This document shows positions 33,468-42,458 of a stretch of DNA of 64,000 nt, piece after piece. The position numbers were made by a program, and so were the translations under genes. A model generated the notes under the pieces. That model did not search any database and was not told the origin of the DNA. It saw nothing but the letters and a program-made list of their open reading frames with translations. The stretch lies in the NCBI RefSeq assembly GCF_900119705.1, contig NZ_LT632322.1:620001-684000 (forward strand). Direction: 5' to 3'. Source of the stretch: Murdochiella vaginalis. Lineage in GTDB: Bacteria > Bacillota > Clostridia > Tissierellales > Peptoniphilaceae. Numbering within the stretch: position 1 is the first letter of the stretch; every line of letters begins with the position of its first letter.

Positions 33468-35510
33468 ATGGGAGAAATCATCACGAGCATTTTGCTCTTG
33501 GTCGTTATCATCATGGCGTGCGCCCTGCTCGTCCGGGCGAAAAGAAAGCCGGACGACATGCCGAAAAAGCAACGCATCATGCTCAAACGTATCCTGGCCA
33601 GCGCCGTGCTGCTTTTTGTGCTGGAGCTGCTGCCTGCTGAGACCTTTGCAACGCTCGATGCGTCTTTGTTTTCCGGTGCAGGCAGGGGCCTGCGCCTCGC
33701 CCTTTATGTGGTGGATTACGGCATCATCGGCTACGACATTTTGCAAAAAGCTTTGCAGGGTATGCGCAACAAACGCTTGTTTGACGAAAATTTCCTGATG
33801 GCGGTGGCAACCATCGGTGCGATGACCTTAGCCATAATCGAAGATGGCGATTATCTGGAAGCCATTGCCGTCATGCTGTTTTATCAGATCGGCGAATGGT
33901 TTCAGCGCTATGCTGTGGGAAAAAGCCGCCGCAACATCAGCGCCCTGATGGATATTCGTCCCGACTATGCCCGCATCGAGCGCGACGGCGAGTGGATCAA
34001 AGTGGATCCGGATGAGGTACCGGTAGGAAGTCACATTATGGTGCATCCGGGCGAAAAGATTCCTCTGGACGGTGTGGTTATGGAAGGCACGTCAAGCCTG
34101 AACACCGCTGCACTGACCGGCGAGAGCTTGCCCCGGGATGTGCACGAGGGAGAAGAAGTCCTCAGCGGTTGCCTCAGCATGACCGGCGTGCTTACGATTC
34201 GCACAACCAAGGAATTTGAACAATCCACCGTATCGAAAATTTTGGATCTGGTGGAAAACGCCAGTTCCCGCAAAGCGCAATCCGAAGAATTCATCTCGCG
34301 CTTTGCCCGCGTCTACACTCCGGCGGTGTGCGGCGCCGCCTTGGCGCTTGCCGTTCTGCCGCCGTTGGTGCGCCTGTTTTTCCTGCACCTTCCGGCCGCA
34401 TGGATGGTGTGGATTTACCGTGCTTTGACTTTTCTTGTCATCAGCTGTCCCTGCGCACTGGTCATCAGCATTCCGCTGAGTTTCTTTGCCGGCATCGGCG
34501 GAGCAAGCCGCGCTGGGATACTCGTTAAAGGTTCCAATTACTTGGAAATGCTGTCCAAAACCGGCATTCTTGTAATGGATAAAACGGGAACGCTCACGCA
34601 GGGCGTCTTTGAAGTCAATGCACTGCATCATGCTATTTGTGAAGAGGAACGGCTCATTGAACTGGCCGCGCTTGCAGAGAGCGCTTCTTCGCATCCCATC
34701 AGCAAGAGCTTGTTGCGCGCCTACGGCAAGAAAATTGACACGGATCGTGTGACCAATATTCGGGAACTCAGCGGAAAAGGCGTTCTGGCGCGGGTCGACG
34801 GCATCGAAGTGGCCGCCGGCAACGATAAACTGATGGAGCATCTGGGCGTGGAGTATCAAAATTGCCACATGACAGGCACCATCATCCACATGGCGCTGGA
34901 CGGCGAATATGCCGGGCATATCGTCATTTCCGATCGACTCAAGCCATCCGCACCGAAAGCCATCCGGGCGCTGAAATCCGTCGGCATCCATCATATGGTC
35001 ATGCTCACGGGCGACAGCGATAAAGTGGCGCAGGAAATTGCGCAAAAACTTGGCATTGACGAGGTGGTGAGTGAACTTCTTCCGGACGGCAAGGTGGAAA
35101 ATGTGGAGCGTCTTCTGCAAACGAAGCGAAAGGGCGAGCAGCTCGCCTTTGTCGGTGACGGCATCAACGATGCGCCGGTGCTGGCACTGGCGGACATCGG
35201 CATTGCCATGGGCGCGATGGGCTCCGATGCCGCCATCGAAGCGGCGGATGTCGTCCTAATGGATGACGATCCCATGAAAATTGCGCAGGCGATGCGCATT
35301 TCCCGCCATTGTTTGGGTATCGTAAAGCAGAACATCGTTTTCGCTCTGGCCGTTAAGTTCGTCTGTCTGTCGTTGGGCGCGCTCGGCCTTGCCGGCATGT
35401 ATCTTGCCATTTTCGCGGACGTGGGCGTCATGATACTGGCAGTCCTCAATGCGATGCGGTGTCTGCGCGTTGGCGGGGACGATACGGTTTCAGCCCTGTC
35501 GGTGCGCTAA
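33468..35510 (+). CDS. Heavy-metal P1B-type ATPase (Zn/Cd/Pb type)
   Basis: ATP-driven metal exporter of 680 residues. Seen: LTGES actuator motif, the transmembrane SCPCALVIS (Cys327, Cys329), phosphorylation site DKTGTLT (Asp371), SSHPIS nucleotide-site motif and GDGINDAP hinge. The CPC plus a Lys-containing last helix (AVKFVCLSLGALG) is typical of CadA/ZntA. The N-terminus has two helices and a basic linker but no HMA domain. AAAGGAAAC precedes the ATG. Probably regulated with the HMA gene by the ArsR protein at 31454, though arrays D and E interrupt the module. Confidence 0.95.
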   Translation: MGEIITSILLLVVIIMACALLVRAKRKPDDMPKKQRIMLKRILASAVLLFVLELLPAETFATLDASLFSGAGRGLRLALYVVDYGIIGYDILQKALQGMRNKRLFDENFLMAVATIGAMTLAIIEDGDYLEAIAVMLFYQIGEWFQRYAVGKSRRNISALMDIRPDYARIERDGEWIKVDPDEVPVGSHIMVHPGEKIPLDGVVMEGTSSLNTAALTGESLPRDVHEGEEVLSGCLSMTGVLTIRTTKEFEQSTVSKILDLVENASSRKAQSEEFISRFARVYTPAVCGAALALAVLPPLVRLFFLHLPAAWMVWIYRALTFLVISCPCALVISIPLSFFAGIGGASRAGILVKGSNYLEMLSKTGILVMDKTGTLTQGVFEVNALHHAICEEERLIELAALAESASSHPISKSLLRAYGKKIDTDRVTNIRELSGKGVLARVDGIEVAAGNDKLMEHLGVEYQNCHMTGTIIHMALDGEYAGHIVISDRLKPSAPKAIRALKSVGIHHMVMLTGDSDKVAQEIAQKLGIDEVVSELLPDGKVENVERLLQTKRKGEQLAFVGDGINDAPVLALADIGIAMGAMGSDAAIEAADVVLMDDDPMKIAQAMRISRHCLGIVKQNIVFALAVKFVCLSLGALGLAGMYLAIFADVGVMILAVLNAMRCLRVGGDDTVSALSVR

Positions 35511-35554
35511 GGTTTGCGAAAAAGGCTGATGTAGAGATAGATTAGGAGGAAAGA

Positions 35555-36508
35555 ATGACTCACCGAGTGGATAATCGAAAAGTCGCTGTTGTCGGGTGTG
35601 GCTTTGTCGGCTCGTCGTCCGCTTTTGCGTTGATGCAAAGCGGATTATTTTCGGAAATTGCGTTGGTGGACGTGAACCGGGAAAAGGCGGAAGGCGAGGC
35701 GCTGGACATTTCTCACGGTGTTCCTTTTGTCGGGCAGGTGAAGGTGTACGCTGCCGATTATGCGGATATCATGGATGCGGCCATTGTCGTGGTAACGGCA
35801 GGCGCTGCGCAAAAGCCGGGAGAGACACGTTTGGACTTGGTCAACAAGAACATCCGTATTTTTCAAAGCATTTTGCCGGAGTTTAAGAAACGCAACTATG
35901 GCGGTATTTTGCTGGTGGTGTCCAATCCCGTAGACATTCTGACGTTGGCAGCGTTGGAGCTGAGCGGTCTTCCCGAACAGCGTGTGATCGGATCCGGAAC
36001 CGTGCTGGATACGGCGCGCTTAAAGACGGCACTTGGTGAACATCTCGACGTGGACAGCCGAAGCGTGCATTCCTTTATTATCGGTGAGCATGGGGATAGC
36101 GAAATGGTTGCATGGAGCAGTACCAACGTTTCCGGCATTCCCCTGAACGATTTTTGTGAGATGCGCGGTCATTTCTCGCATGATGAAGCGATGGAACGTA
36201 TTGCCGATGAGGTGCGTAACAGCGCCTATGAAATTATTGCTAAAAAACACGCGACGTATTACGGCATTGCGATGTCGGTCGTTCGCATTTGCAAAGCCAT
36301 CGTTATGAACGAGCGCTCCATTTTGCCGGTGTCCACGATGATGCACGGTGAATACGGCATTGACGGCATTTGTTTAAGCATGCCGGTCATAGTCGGAGAA
36401 GAGGGCGCAGGGGTTCATGTGCCCCTGGTTTTGAATGACGAAGAACAGGAAAAACTGCTTGCTTCGGCCAACGCATTGAAGGAAGTCGCACGCTCCGCCG
36501 GATTATAG
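35555..36508 (+). CDS. ldh: L-lactate dehydrogenase
   Basis: NAD-dependent reduction of pyruvate to L-lactate. Rossmann motif VVGCGFVGSSSA; the substrate loop AAQKPGETRLDLV, where Gln (not Arg) before KPGETR marks lactate over malate dehydrogenase; NPVDILT; and active-site IIGEHGDSE (His179). 317 residues, full length. TTAGGAGGAAAG precedes the ATG. It is the final fermentative step for a homolactic or mixed-acid anaerobe. No promoter is clear in the 44-bp gap, so readthrough from the ATPase gene is possible. Confidence 0.96.
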   Translation: MTHRVDNRKVAVVGCGFVGSSSAFALMQSGLFSEIALVDVNREKAEGEALDISHGVPFVGQVKVYAADYADIMDAAIVVVTAGAAQKPGETRLDLVNKNIRIFQSILPEFKKRNYGGILLVVSNPVDILTLAALELSGLPEQRVIGSGTVLDTARLKTALGEHLDVDSRSVHSFIIGEHGDSEMVAWSSTNVSGIPLNDFCEMRGHFSHDEAMERIADEVRNSAYEIIAKKHATYYGIAMSVVRICKAIVMNERSILPVSTMMHGEYGIDGICLSMPVIVGEEGAGVHVPLVLNDEEQEKLLASANALKEVARSAGL

Positions 36509-36535
36509 TACGCAAGGGGTCGTTAGGAAACGCAT

Positions 36536-36560
36536 GACCCGTCGAAAACAGTGACGGGTC
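36536..36560. other. Hairpin after ldh
   Basis: GACCCGTC-GAAAACAGT-GACGGGTC, 8-bp perfect stem, without a T run. It lies in the gap before the MFS gene; possibly an mRNA-stabilising or attenuating hairpin. Confidence 0.4.
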
Positions 36561-36586
36561 GTGCATCTACCCCGAAAGGAGTCTTC

Positions 36587-37813
36587 TTGCTGCAACTTCT
36601 TCTGGTTCTTATTTACTTTGCTTTTATCAGTCTCGGCCTTCTGGATGCCTTGCTCGGCGCCGCCTGGCCGAGTCTGTATCCGAGCCTCGGCGTTCCGATT
36701 TCCTACGCCGGTGTGATCTCGATGATTATTTCCGCTGGGACCATTGTTTCCAGTCTGCTCAGCGACCGCTTACATCGTCGCTTCGGAACGGGGCGCATTA
36801 CCGCGTTTAGCGTGTCCCTCACGGCCATTGCACTGTTCGGTTTTTCCTTTTCCACCTCTTTTATACAACTTTGTGTTTGGGCCATTCCCTACGGACTCGG
36901 CGCAGGCAGCGTGGATGCCGCTTTAAACAACTATGTCGCCCTGCATTACGAGAGTCGGCATATGAACTGGCTGCACTGCATGTGGGGCATTGGTGCGTCG
37001 CTCGGGCCGTACCTGATGGGCCTTTGCCTTACGCACGGATGGGGATGGGCAAGCGGCTATCGCAGTGTCGGTGCCATTCAGGTCGTTTTGAGCGCCGTTT
37101 TGCTTTTCACGTTGCCGTTGTGGAAAAAAGCGGAAGGACCGCGTGCGGCAGCTACGTCTGTGGGGGCCACATCGAAGGAAAAATCTGCACCGGCCTCCGG
37201 GCTTTCCGCCATTCTTTCTCTTCCGGGGGCCAAAGCGATTTTGCTGTGCTTCTTTTGCTATAGCGCGCTGGAAGCGACGGTTGGCCTTTGGGCGAGCAGC
37301 TTTCTTTCCTTGGCTATTGGCGTGGATCCCAAAGTAGCGGCCGGTTTCGCCGGATTGTTTTATCTCGGCATTACCGGCGGTCGTGCCGCTTCCGGCTTTC
37401 TTTCCCTGCGCTTTGATGACGACGCGCTCATTCGCGGTGGTCTTCTGACCATTGGCCTTGGCCTTGTCTTTCTGGGAATGAGCCTGTTTTGTGGTATGCT
37501 TTGGGCAAATCCTGCGGCATCGTTACCTCCGATGCTCGCGTTGATCGGGCTGATACTGATGGGACTGGGTTGTGCACCGATTTATCCGGGCATTATTCAT
37601 TCTACACCGGCACATTTCGGAGAAGAGCGTTCCCAGGCCATGATCGGCATGCAAATGGCTTGCGCCTATGTGGGTTCCTGCTTTTTGCCGCCGCTATTCG
37701 GGATGCTTGCCCGGAGCGTATCTGTCGCACTGCTGCCGCTTTATGTGTTCCTTCTGTTGGCATTGATGGGATTTATGCATCGGCGCGTGGTGCGCGCAAC
37801 CGCGGTGCGGTGA
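36587..37813 (+). CDS. Major facilitator superfamily transporter
   Basis: About 408 residues with 12 predicted membrane helices and the MFS A-loop SDRLHRRFGTGR between helices 2 and 3. A Gly/Ala/Ser-rich central loop (GPRAAATSVGATSKEKSAPA) links the halves. I chose TTG 36587 because GAAAGGAG ends eight bases before it; the GTG at 36551 has none and would overlap the hairpin. It resembles the fucose-permease-like/YbjJ-type MFS proteins. Substrate unknown. Confidence 0.85.
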   Translation: MLQLLLVLIYFAFISLGLLDALLGAAWPSLYPSLGVPISYAGVISMIISAGTIVSSLLSDRLHRRFGTGRITAFSVSLTAIALFGFSFSTSFIQLCVWAIPYGLGAGSVDAALNNYVALHYESRHMNWLHCMWGIGASLGPYLMGLCLTHGWGWASGYRSVGAIQVVLSAVLLFTLPLWKKAEGPRAAATSVGATSKEKSAPASGLSAILSLPGAKAILLCFFCYSALEATVGLWASSFLSLAIGVDPKVAAGFAGLFYLGITGGRAASGFLSLRFDDDALIRGGLLTIGLGLVFLGMSLFCGMLWANPAASLPPMLALIGLILMGLGCAPIYPGIIHSTPAHFGEERSQAMIGMQMACAYVGSCFLPPLFGMLARSVSVALLPLYVFLLLALMGFMHRRVVRATAVR

Positions 37814-37915
37814 AGCCCGCTTGCCTCGGGGATGTTTGTCTGGGTGATGTCTGCCTCCACGATGCCCGTTCGCTTGGGCGATGTCCGTCCGCTTCGATTC
37901 CGGAAAGGAGATGCA

Positions 37916-38782
37916 ATGCAGTATATTGGTGATGTTTATCGGCCTCCCTCGGAGGCGTCTTCGTTCATTTTGCAATGCACGGTGGGATGCGCACAAAATA
38001 CCTGCCGTTTCTGTTCCATGTATAAAAAGGATTCGTTTTTCATGCGTCCCCAGGAGGATATTTTGGCGGACATTGCGGAAGTGGCGATGCATTGGCCGGC
38101 GCTTCGTCGCATTTTTCTTGCGGATGGCGATGCCTTAGTGATGCCCACGCCGCGCCTTGTCGAGATCCTGGAAACGGCGCACCGTCACTTTCCCTACCTC
38201 GAGCGAGCAACGGCCTATGCAACGGTCCGGGATGTGCTGGCCAAAAGCGATGCGGACTTGCAACAGCTGCGCGCACTGGGCTTGACGATGATTTATCTGG
38301 GTCTGGAAAGCGGATCTGATGAAATCCTGCAACGCATCGATAAAAGGCAGACGCAGGCAGATTATGTGGAGGCCGTTTTGAAGGCAAAGCGCAATGGCAT
38401 CGACTCTTCCGTGACGCTCATTTTCGGATTGGGCGAACAGGAATTAAGCGAACTGCATATTAACGAAAGCGCAAAGGCAATCAGCCTGTCCAAGCCCGCC
38501 TATGCTTCCTTTTTGAGCTTACACCTGAGTCCAGGTGCTCCTCTCTACGATGACGTGAAAGAAGGTCGCTTTAAGCTTCTCAGCGATGAGGAGATTTTGG
38601 ATGAAATGAAGCGTTTCATTGAAAAGGTGGATAGCGAAGGCACAATCTTTCGCTCCAATCATGCCTCCAACCCCGTGCCCGTCGGCGGCACTTTTAATCG
38701 GGATCGCGCCCACATGCTGCAGCAAATCGAAGAGGCACGTCGCTGGCAAGCCTACCGTCCGCGTGCTTGGCGGGACATTTAA
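37916..38782 (+). CDS. Radical SAM protein
   Basis: A 288-residue radical SAM enzyme. The cluster motif is CAQNTCRFC (Cys25, 30, 33), spaced C-x4-C-x2-C and followed by SMYKKDSF. This spacing is typical of a subfamily with GCxxNxCxFCxMYK, not a mutation of the canonical C-x3-C-x2-C. GLESGSDEIL and VTLIFGLGEQE are the usual SAM-binding strands. ATG 37916 is preceded by GGAAAGGAG. Substrate unknown; there is no maturase target peptide next to it. Confidence 0.9.
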   Translation: MQYIGDVYRPPSEASSFILQCTVGCAQNTCRFCSMYKKDSFFMRPQEDILADIAEVAMHWPALRRIFLADGDALVMPTPRLVEILETAHRHFPYLERATAYATVRDVLAKSDADLQQLRALGLTMIYLGLESGSDEILQRIDKRQTQADYVEAVLKAKRNGIDSSVTLIFGLGEQELSELHINESAKAISLSKPAYASFLSLHLSPGAPLYDDVKEGRFKLLSDEEILDEMKRFIEKVDSEGTIFRSNHASNPVPVGGTFNRDRAHMLQQIEEARRWQAYRPRAWRDI

Positions 38783-38867
38783 AATCGGATTGTGCCAAGA
38801 GATGTGTAGGACTGCCGTCTGTGTGCTTGGCATGATATTTGGAGCACCGTTGGCGGCACAGTTTGCA

Positions 38868-38962
38868 GGAGGAGCGCCGCTTGAACCGCCATTGGCGGCG
38901 CGTTTACAAAAGTGGAGCCGCCTTCGGCGGCGTTTTTAAATCGCCGGCCGCAGGCCGGCTCC
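38868..38962. repeat. GC-rich module M before array F, with terminator-like hairpin
   Basis: Starts GGAGCGCCGC, contains GCCGCC-TTC-GGCGGC followed by GTTTTT (38917-38937), and ends GCCGGCCGCAGGCCGGCTCC. Nearly identical to 39487-39581; a degenerate extra copy of its first part lies at 38840-38867. The inner hairpin could terminate the radical SAM transcript. Confidence 0.8.
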
Positions 38963-38982
38963 TTCCGATAATGCTTTGCCGC

Positions 38983-39462
38983 GATGGTGGCTAAACTGCG
39001 ATTTCGGCGAACCGCCATCATCCCCGAGGACACAAATGATGGTGGCTAAACTGCGATTTCGGAGAACCGCCACCAACGCCGAGGACGCAAATGATGGTGG
39101 GGGAGACGCGATATCGGAGAACCGCCACCATCGCTAAGGATGCAAACGATGGTGGTGGAAGTGCGATTTCGGCGAACCGCCACCATCGCCGAGGACGCAA
39201 ATGATGGTGGTGGAAGTGCGATTTCGGCCAACCACCACCATCACGGAGGGCGCTAGCGATGGTGGTGGCAGTGCGATTTCAGCCAACCGCCACCATCGCC
39301 GAGGACACAAATGATGGTGGTGGAAGTGCGATTTCGGCCAACCACCACCATCGATGAGGGTGCAAATGATGGTGGGGGAAACGTGATTTCGGCCAACCGC
39401 CACCATCCCAGAGGACACAAACGATGGTGGCTAAACTGCGATTTCGGCTAATTGCCACCATC
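38983..39462. repeat. Hairpin repeat array F (55-bp unit, GATGGTGG arms)
   Basis: Nine units start every 55 bp from 38983. Each has arm GATGGTGG, core like AAGTGCGATTTCGGCGAAC, arm CCACCATC (40 bp in all) and a 15-bp spacer like GCCGAGGACGCAAAT. Same family as array B 27 kb away. Confidence 0.92.
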
Positions 39463-39486
39463 TCGGAAACGCATAGCCTGTAAAAT

Positions 39487-39581
39487 GGTGGAGCGCCGCC
39501 GGAACTGCCATTGGCAGCGCGTTTACAAAAGTGGAGCCGCCTTCGGCGGCGTTTTTAAATTGCCGGCCGCAGGCCGGCTCC
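39487..39581. repeat. Second copy of module M, between arrays F and G
   Basis: About 95 bp nearly identical to 38868-38962, including the GCCGCC-TTC-GGCGGC hairpin with GTTTTT (39536-39556) and the terminal GGCCGGCTCC. Confidence 0.85.
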
Positions 39582-39588
39582 TTATCTT

Positions 39589-39973
39589 GTAGAGTGGAGT
39601 GGCTGAAAAGGCAAAACCCCTCTACGCTTGGTCGCGCCTCTGTAGAGTGGAATTTCAAAAAAGACGAAACCACTCTACACTTGTTCGCACCTCTGTAGAG
39701 TTAAATTGCGGAAAAGTGGAAACAACTCTACAGCTGCTCGTCATCCGGTAGAGTGGAATTTCAAAAAAAGCGAAACCACTCTACATCCGCGTCTCATCTT
39801 GTAGAGTGGAATCGCTGAAATGACGAAACCACTCTACGCCCGCCTGTGATCCTGTAGAGTGAAATTGCTGAAAAGGCGAAACCACTCTACACTCGCCTGT
39901 GATCCTGTAGAGCGAAATTGCTGAAAAGGCGAAACCACTCTACATCCGCTCATCATCCGGTAGAGTGGTTTCG
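39589..39973. repeat. Hairpin repeat array G (53-bp unit, GTAGAGTGG arms)
   Basis: Seven full units start every 53 bp from 39589, and a last half unit starts at 39960. Each has arm GTAGAGTGG, a 19-base core like AATTGCTGAAAAGGCGAAA, arm CCACTCTAC and a 16-bp spacer. Unit 3 (39695) has GTAGAGTT paired with AACTCTAC, a matched change in both arms. From 39974 to 40077 only an extended -10 (TGCTAAAAT, 40051-40059) for dnaX is seen. Confidence 0.92.
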
Positions 39974-40077
39974 CATCAATCGCAAAACAAACACGACGAC
40001 CAAGACACGTTAAGCGGACGCGGCAGTTTTGCTCTGTTCGGCACCACCTATGCTAAAATGGAAGGCAGGAGGCTGCT

Positions 40078-42054
40078 ATGCAAAAAGCACTTTATCGCGC
40101 CTACCGTCCACAAACCTTTGATGAAGTGGTCGGCCAGGACGCCATCGTTACCGCATTGAAAAATCAGGTCACGACCGGACATGTCGGCCATGCCTATCTG
40201 TTTTCCGGCACGCGCGGCACGGGCAAAACGTCCTGCGCCAAAATTTTTGCGCGTGCAGTCAACTGTTTGGACTCGCAGGAAGGCAATCCCTGCAATACGT
40301 GCGCCCATTGTCGTGCCATCCTAGAGGAAACCACCATGGACGTCGTGGAGATGGACGCCGCCTCCAATCGTGGCATTGACGACATTCGGGAGCTTCGGGA
40401 AACCGTCATCTACCCGCCGGCGCAGGTGCGCTATAAGGTTTACATTATTGACGAAGCGCACATGATTACCAAGGAAGGCTTTAATGCGCTGCTGAAGATA
40501 ATGGAAGAGCCGCCGGCACATCTGATCTTCATTCTGGCGACAACCGAGCCGGAAAAAATACCGGCCACCATTCTTTCGCGCCTCCAGCGATACGAATTTA
40601 AGCGCATCGATGTGGAAGTCATTACCCGGCGCCTTTCCTATATTGCGGAAAAACAGGGCATCACGATTACGCCGGAAGCCCTGACCGCCTTGGCACGTGC
40701 TGCGGACGGAGCCCTGCGTGATGCGCTCTCCCTGCTGGATCAGGTCATGGCAATGGGGGAGACCGATATCACGGAAGAACTTGTCGATCAAGTGCTTGGT
40801 ACTGCCGGAAAGCTTTCGCTTGCACAGCTCACGCGGGATGTGCTAAACGATCGCATGACTGCTGCCATGACCCATGCTGCCTCTCTTCTGCAGGAAGGAA
40901 AAGAGGCTGCCGTACTCCTTCGGGAATGGATCGCCTATTTTCAGCAATTGCTGCTGATTAAAGGAGCCGGAAAGGAATGGAAGGCACCCATTTCCGAGAT
41001 GGAACGTCAGGAGATGGAAAGTCTCGTTGCCGACGTACCTATGGCGCGCCTGCTGGATTCGGTCGATCATCTGGTGGAAACCGACGCACTTCTGCAGAAA
41101 TCGGACCATGCGGATACACTGTTTCTGGCTGCCGTGGCCCGGCTGATCAATTATGCTTCGCCGCGCGTCTTGGAAAGTCGCATTGCTGCGTTGGAACAAA
41201 AGCTGTCCATGGTGGAGCGTTGGCAATCCCCTGAGAAAGCCATCCGGGATGCGATGGATCGCTTGCAGGCCGTTGCGCCCGTCGCACCGCAGGCTGTCGC
41301 GCCTGCGTCGAAAGAGCTGCCGGAAAAAGAGCCGTCGGCCTCCAAATCCGTCGCCCAGCCGGCGTTCAAACCCGTCGCACCGCCCAAACAAGCGACGCAT
41401 CCGCAAGAAGCCGTACAGCCGGCTTCCAAACCTGTCGCACAACCGGAACAAAAGCCTGTCGCGCCGCCGCAACCAACGGATTTCACTGCGCCCTCCGCGT
41501 CATCCGACTCGTTTTCGGCGGATCCGGAAGCTTGGTATCGACGCAACGAGGATGCCTGGCGCAGTGCCGTGGAAAAAGAAAAAATCGTTCCCACGTTTTT
41601 TCTGGGGAGCTTTGATAGAATAGACGTACAGCAGGGCAATGCCTACATTACCTATGCTCGGGAAAACGAAGCGAAGGGAACGCTTCTCAAGGCAAAAGAA
41701 GCGGAGCTTTCCGCTGCGTTTTCGCGCTTTGCCGGGGAAACGATTCGGTTGCATTTTGGGGAGGAGGCGCCGGCAAGGCGACCATCGAGCGACACAACCG
41801 AGCCGACGCAATCCAAAGATAGGACGCAACCGGAGGACGGGAAGCAATCTAAGGACAGGATGAGCACGTCGACGAAACCGGTAACAGTACCAACGACTGC
41901 CGAGTCGATAACGCCTTCCGCGGAAATGGCGACAGACAAAGGGCACGCACCGACGAGCATGCCCGGCGATGAGCCCACTGAGCCGGAATCAGACTGGACA
42001 TGGCAGGAATTACAACGCACCATCCCCAAAGAAATACTTAAGAAGATGGAATAA
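40078..42054 (+). CDS. dnaX: DNA polymerase III subunit gamma/tau
   Basis: Clamp-loader ATPase and organiser of the replisome. N-terminal YRPQTFDEVVGQ, Walker A GTRGTGKTS, a four-Cys zinc site (NPCNTCAHC), Walker B IIDEAHM and the sensor-1 ATTEPEKIP are all present. Residues about 395-475 form an Ala/Pro/Lys linker with repeated KPVA units, followed by a small C-terminal domain (DPEAWYRRNEDAWRSAV onward) and another disordered tail. CAGGAGG precedes ATG. It heads the conserved dnaX-ybaB-recR cluster, with 9 bp to ybaB. Confidence 0.96.
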   Translation: MQKALYRAYRPQTFDEVVGQDAIVTALKNQVTTGHVGHAYLFSGTRGTGKTSCAKIFARAVNCLDSQEGNPCNTCAHCRAILEETTMDVVEMDAASNRGIDDIRELRETVIYPPAQVRYKVYIIDEAHMITKEGFNALLKIMEEPPAHLIFILATTEPEKIPATILSRLQRYEFKRIDVEVITRRLSYIAEKQGITITPEALTALARAADGALRDALSLLDQVMAMGETDITEELVDQVLGTAGKLSLAQLTRDVLNDRMTAAMTHAASLLQEGKEAAVLLREWIAYFQQLLLIKGAGKEWKAPISEMERQEMESLVADVPMARLLDSVDHLVETDALLQKSDHADTLFLAAVARLINYASPRVLESRIAALEQKLSMVERWQSPEKAIRDAMDRLQAVAPVAPQAVAPASKELPEKEPSASKSVAQPAFKPVAPPKQATHPQEAVQPASKPVAQPEQKPVAPPQPTDFTAPSASSDSFSADPEAWYRRNEDAWRSAVEKEKIVPTFFLGSFDRIDVQQGNAYITYARENEAKGTLLKAKEAELSAAFSRFAGETIRLHFGEEAPARRPSSDTTEPTQSKDRTQPEDGKQSKDRMSTSTKPVTVPTTAESITPSAEMATDKGHAPTSMPGDEPTEPESDWTWQELQRTIPKEILKKME

Positions 42055-42063
42055 GGAGGAGAC

Positions 42064-42399
42064 ATGAAGGGATTCAAAGGACCGCGCAGCGGCAACAATA
42101 TGAACAACATGATGAAGAAAATGCAGCGCCTGCAACGGCAGATGGAAGAGACGCAGCAGAAGATCGATGCCACGGAAATCGAGGCCAGCGCCGGCGGCGG
42201 AGTTGTAAAAGTGAAAATGAACGGGAAACATGAGCTGTTAGAGCTTGTGATTGACCCGGAAGTCGTGGATCCGGAAGATACGGAAATGTTGGCGGATCTC
42301 GTCATGGTCGCCGTGAACGACGCGATTCAGCAGGCATCCGCGCTTAACGAGTCGGAGATGGGACGCCTGACAGGCGGCATGAATATTCCGGGACTCTAA
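42064..42399 (+). CDS. YbaB/EbfC nucleoid-associated protein
   Basis: An 111-residue DNA-binding protein. The coiled N-terminal helix (NNMMKKMQRLQRQMEETQQK) is followed by the YbaB signature EASAGGGVVKVKMNGKHEL and MLADLVMVAVNDA. TAAGGAGGAG overlaps the dnaX stop. Position between dnaX and recR is conserved across bacteria and supports the call. Confidence 0.95.
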   Translation: MKGFKGPRSGNNMNNMMKKMQRLQRQMEETQQKIDATEIEASAGGGVVKVKMNGKHELLELVIDPEVVDPEDTEMLADLVMVAVNDAIQQASALNESEMGRLTGGMNIPGL

Positions 42400-42458
42400 T
42401 ATTCCGAAAACAACTATTTCGGAAACTTACGATCCCGAACGCGAATAAAGGAGGGGAC

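Noticed and set aside
36536-36560. Hairpin after ldh as a Rho-independent terminator
   Set aside because: The stem is perfect but no T run follows; kept only as a hairpin.
39018-39461. Minus-strand His/Pro-rich frames in array F
   Set aside because: The period of 55 bp cycles the frames, and the apparent proteins are translated GATGGTGG repeats.
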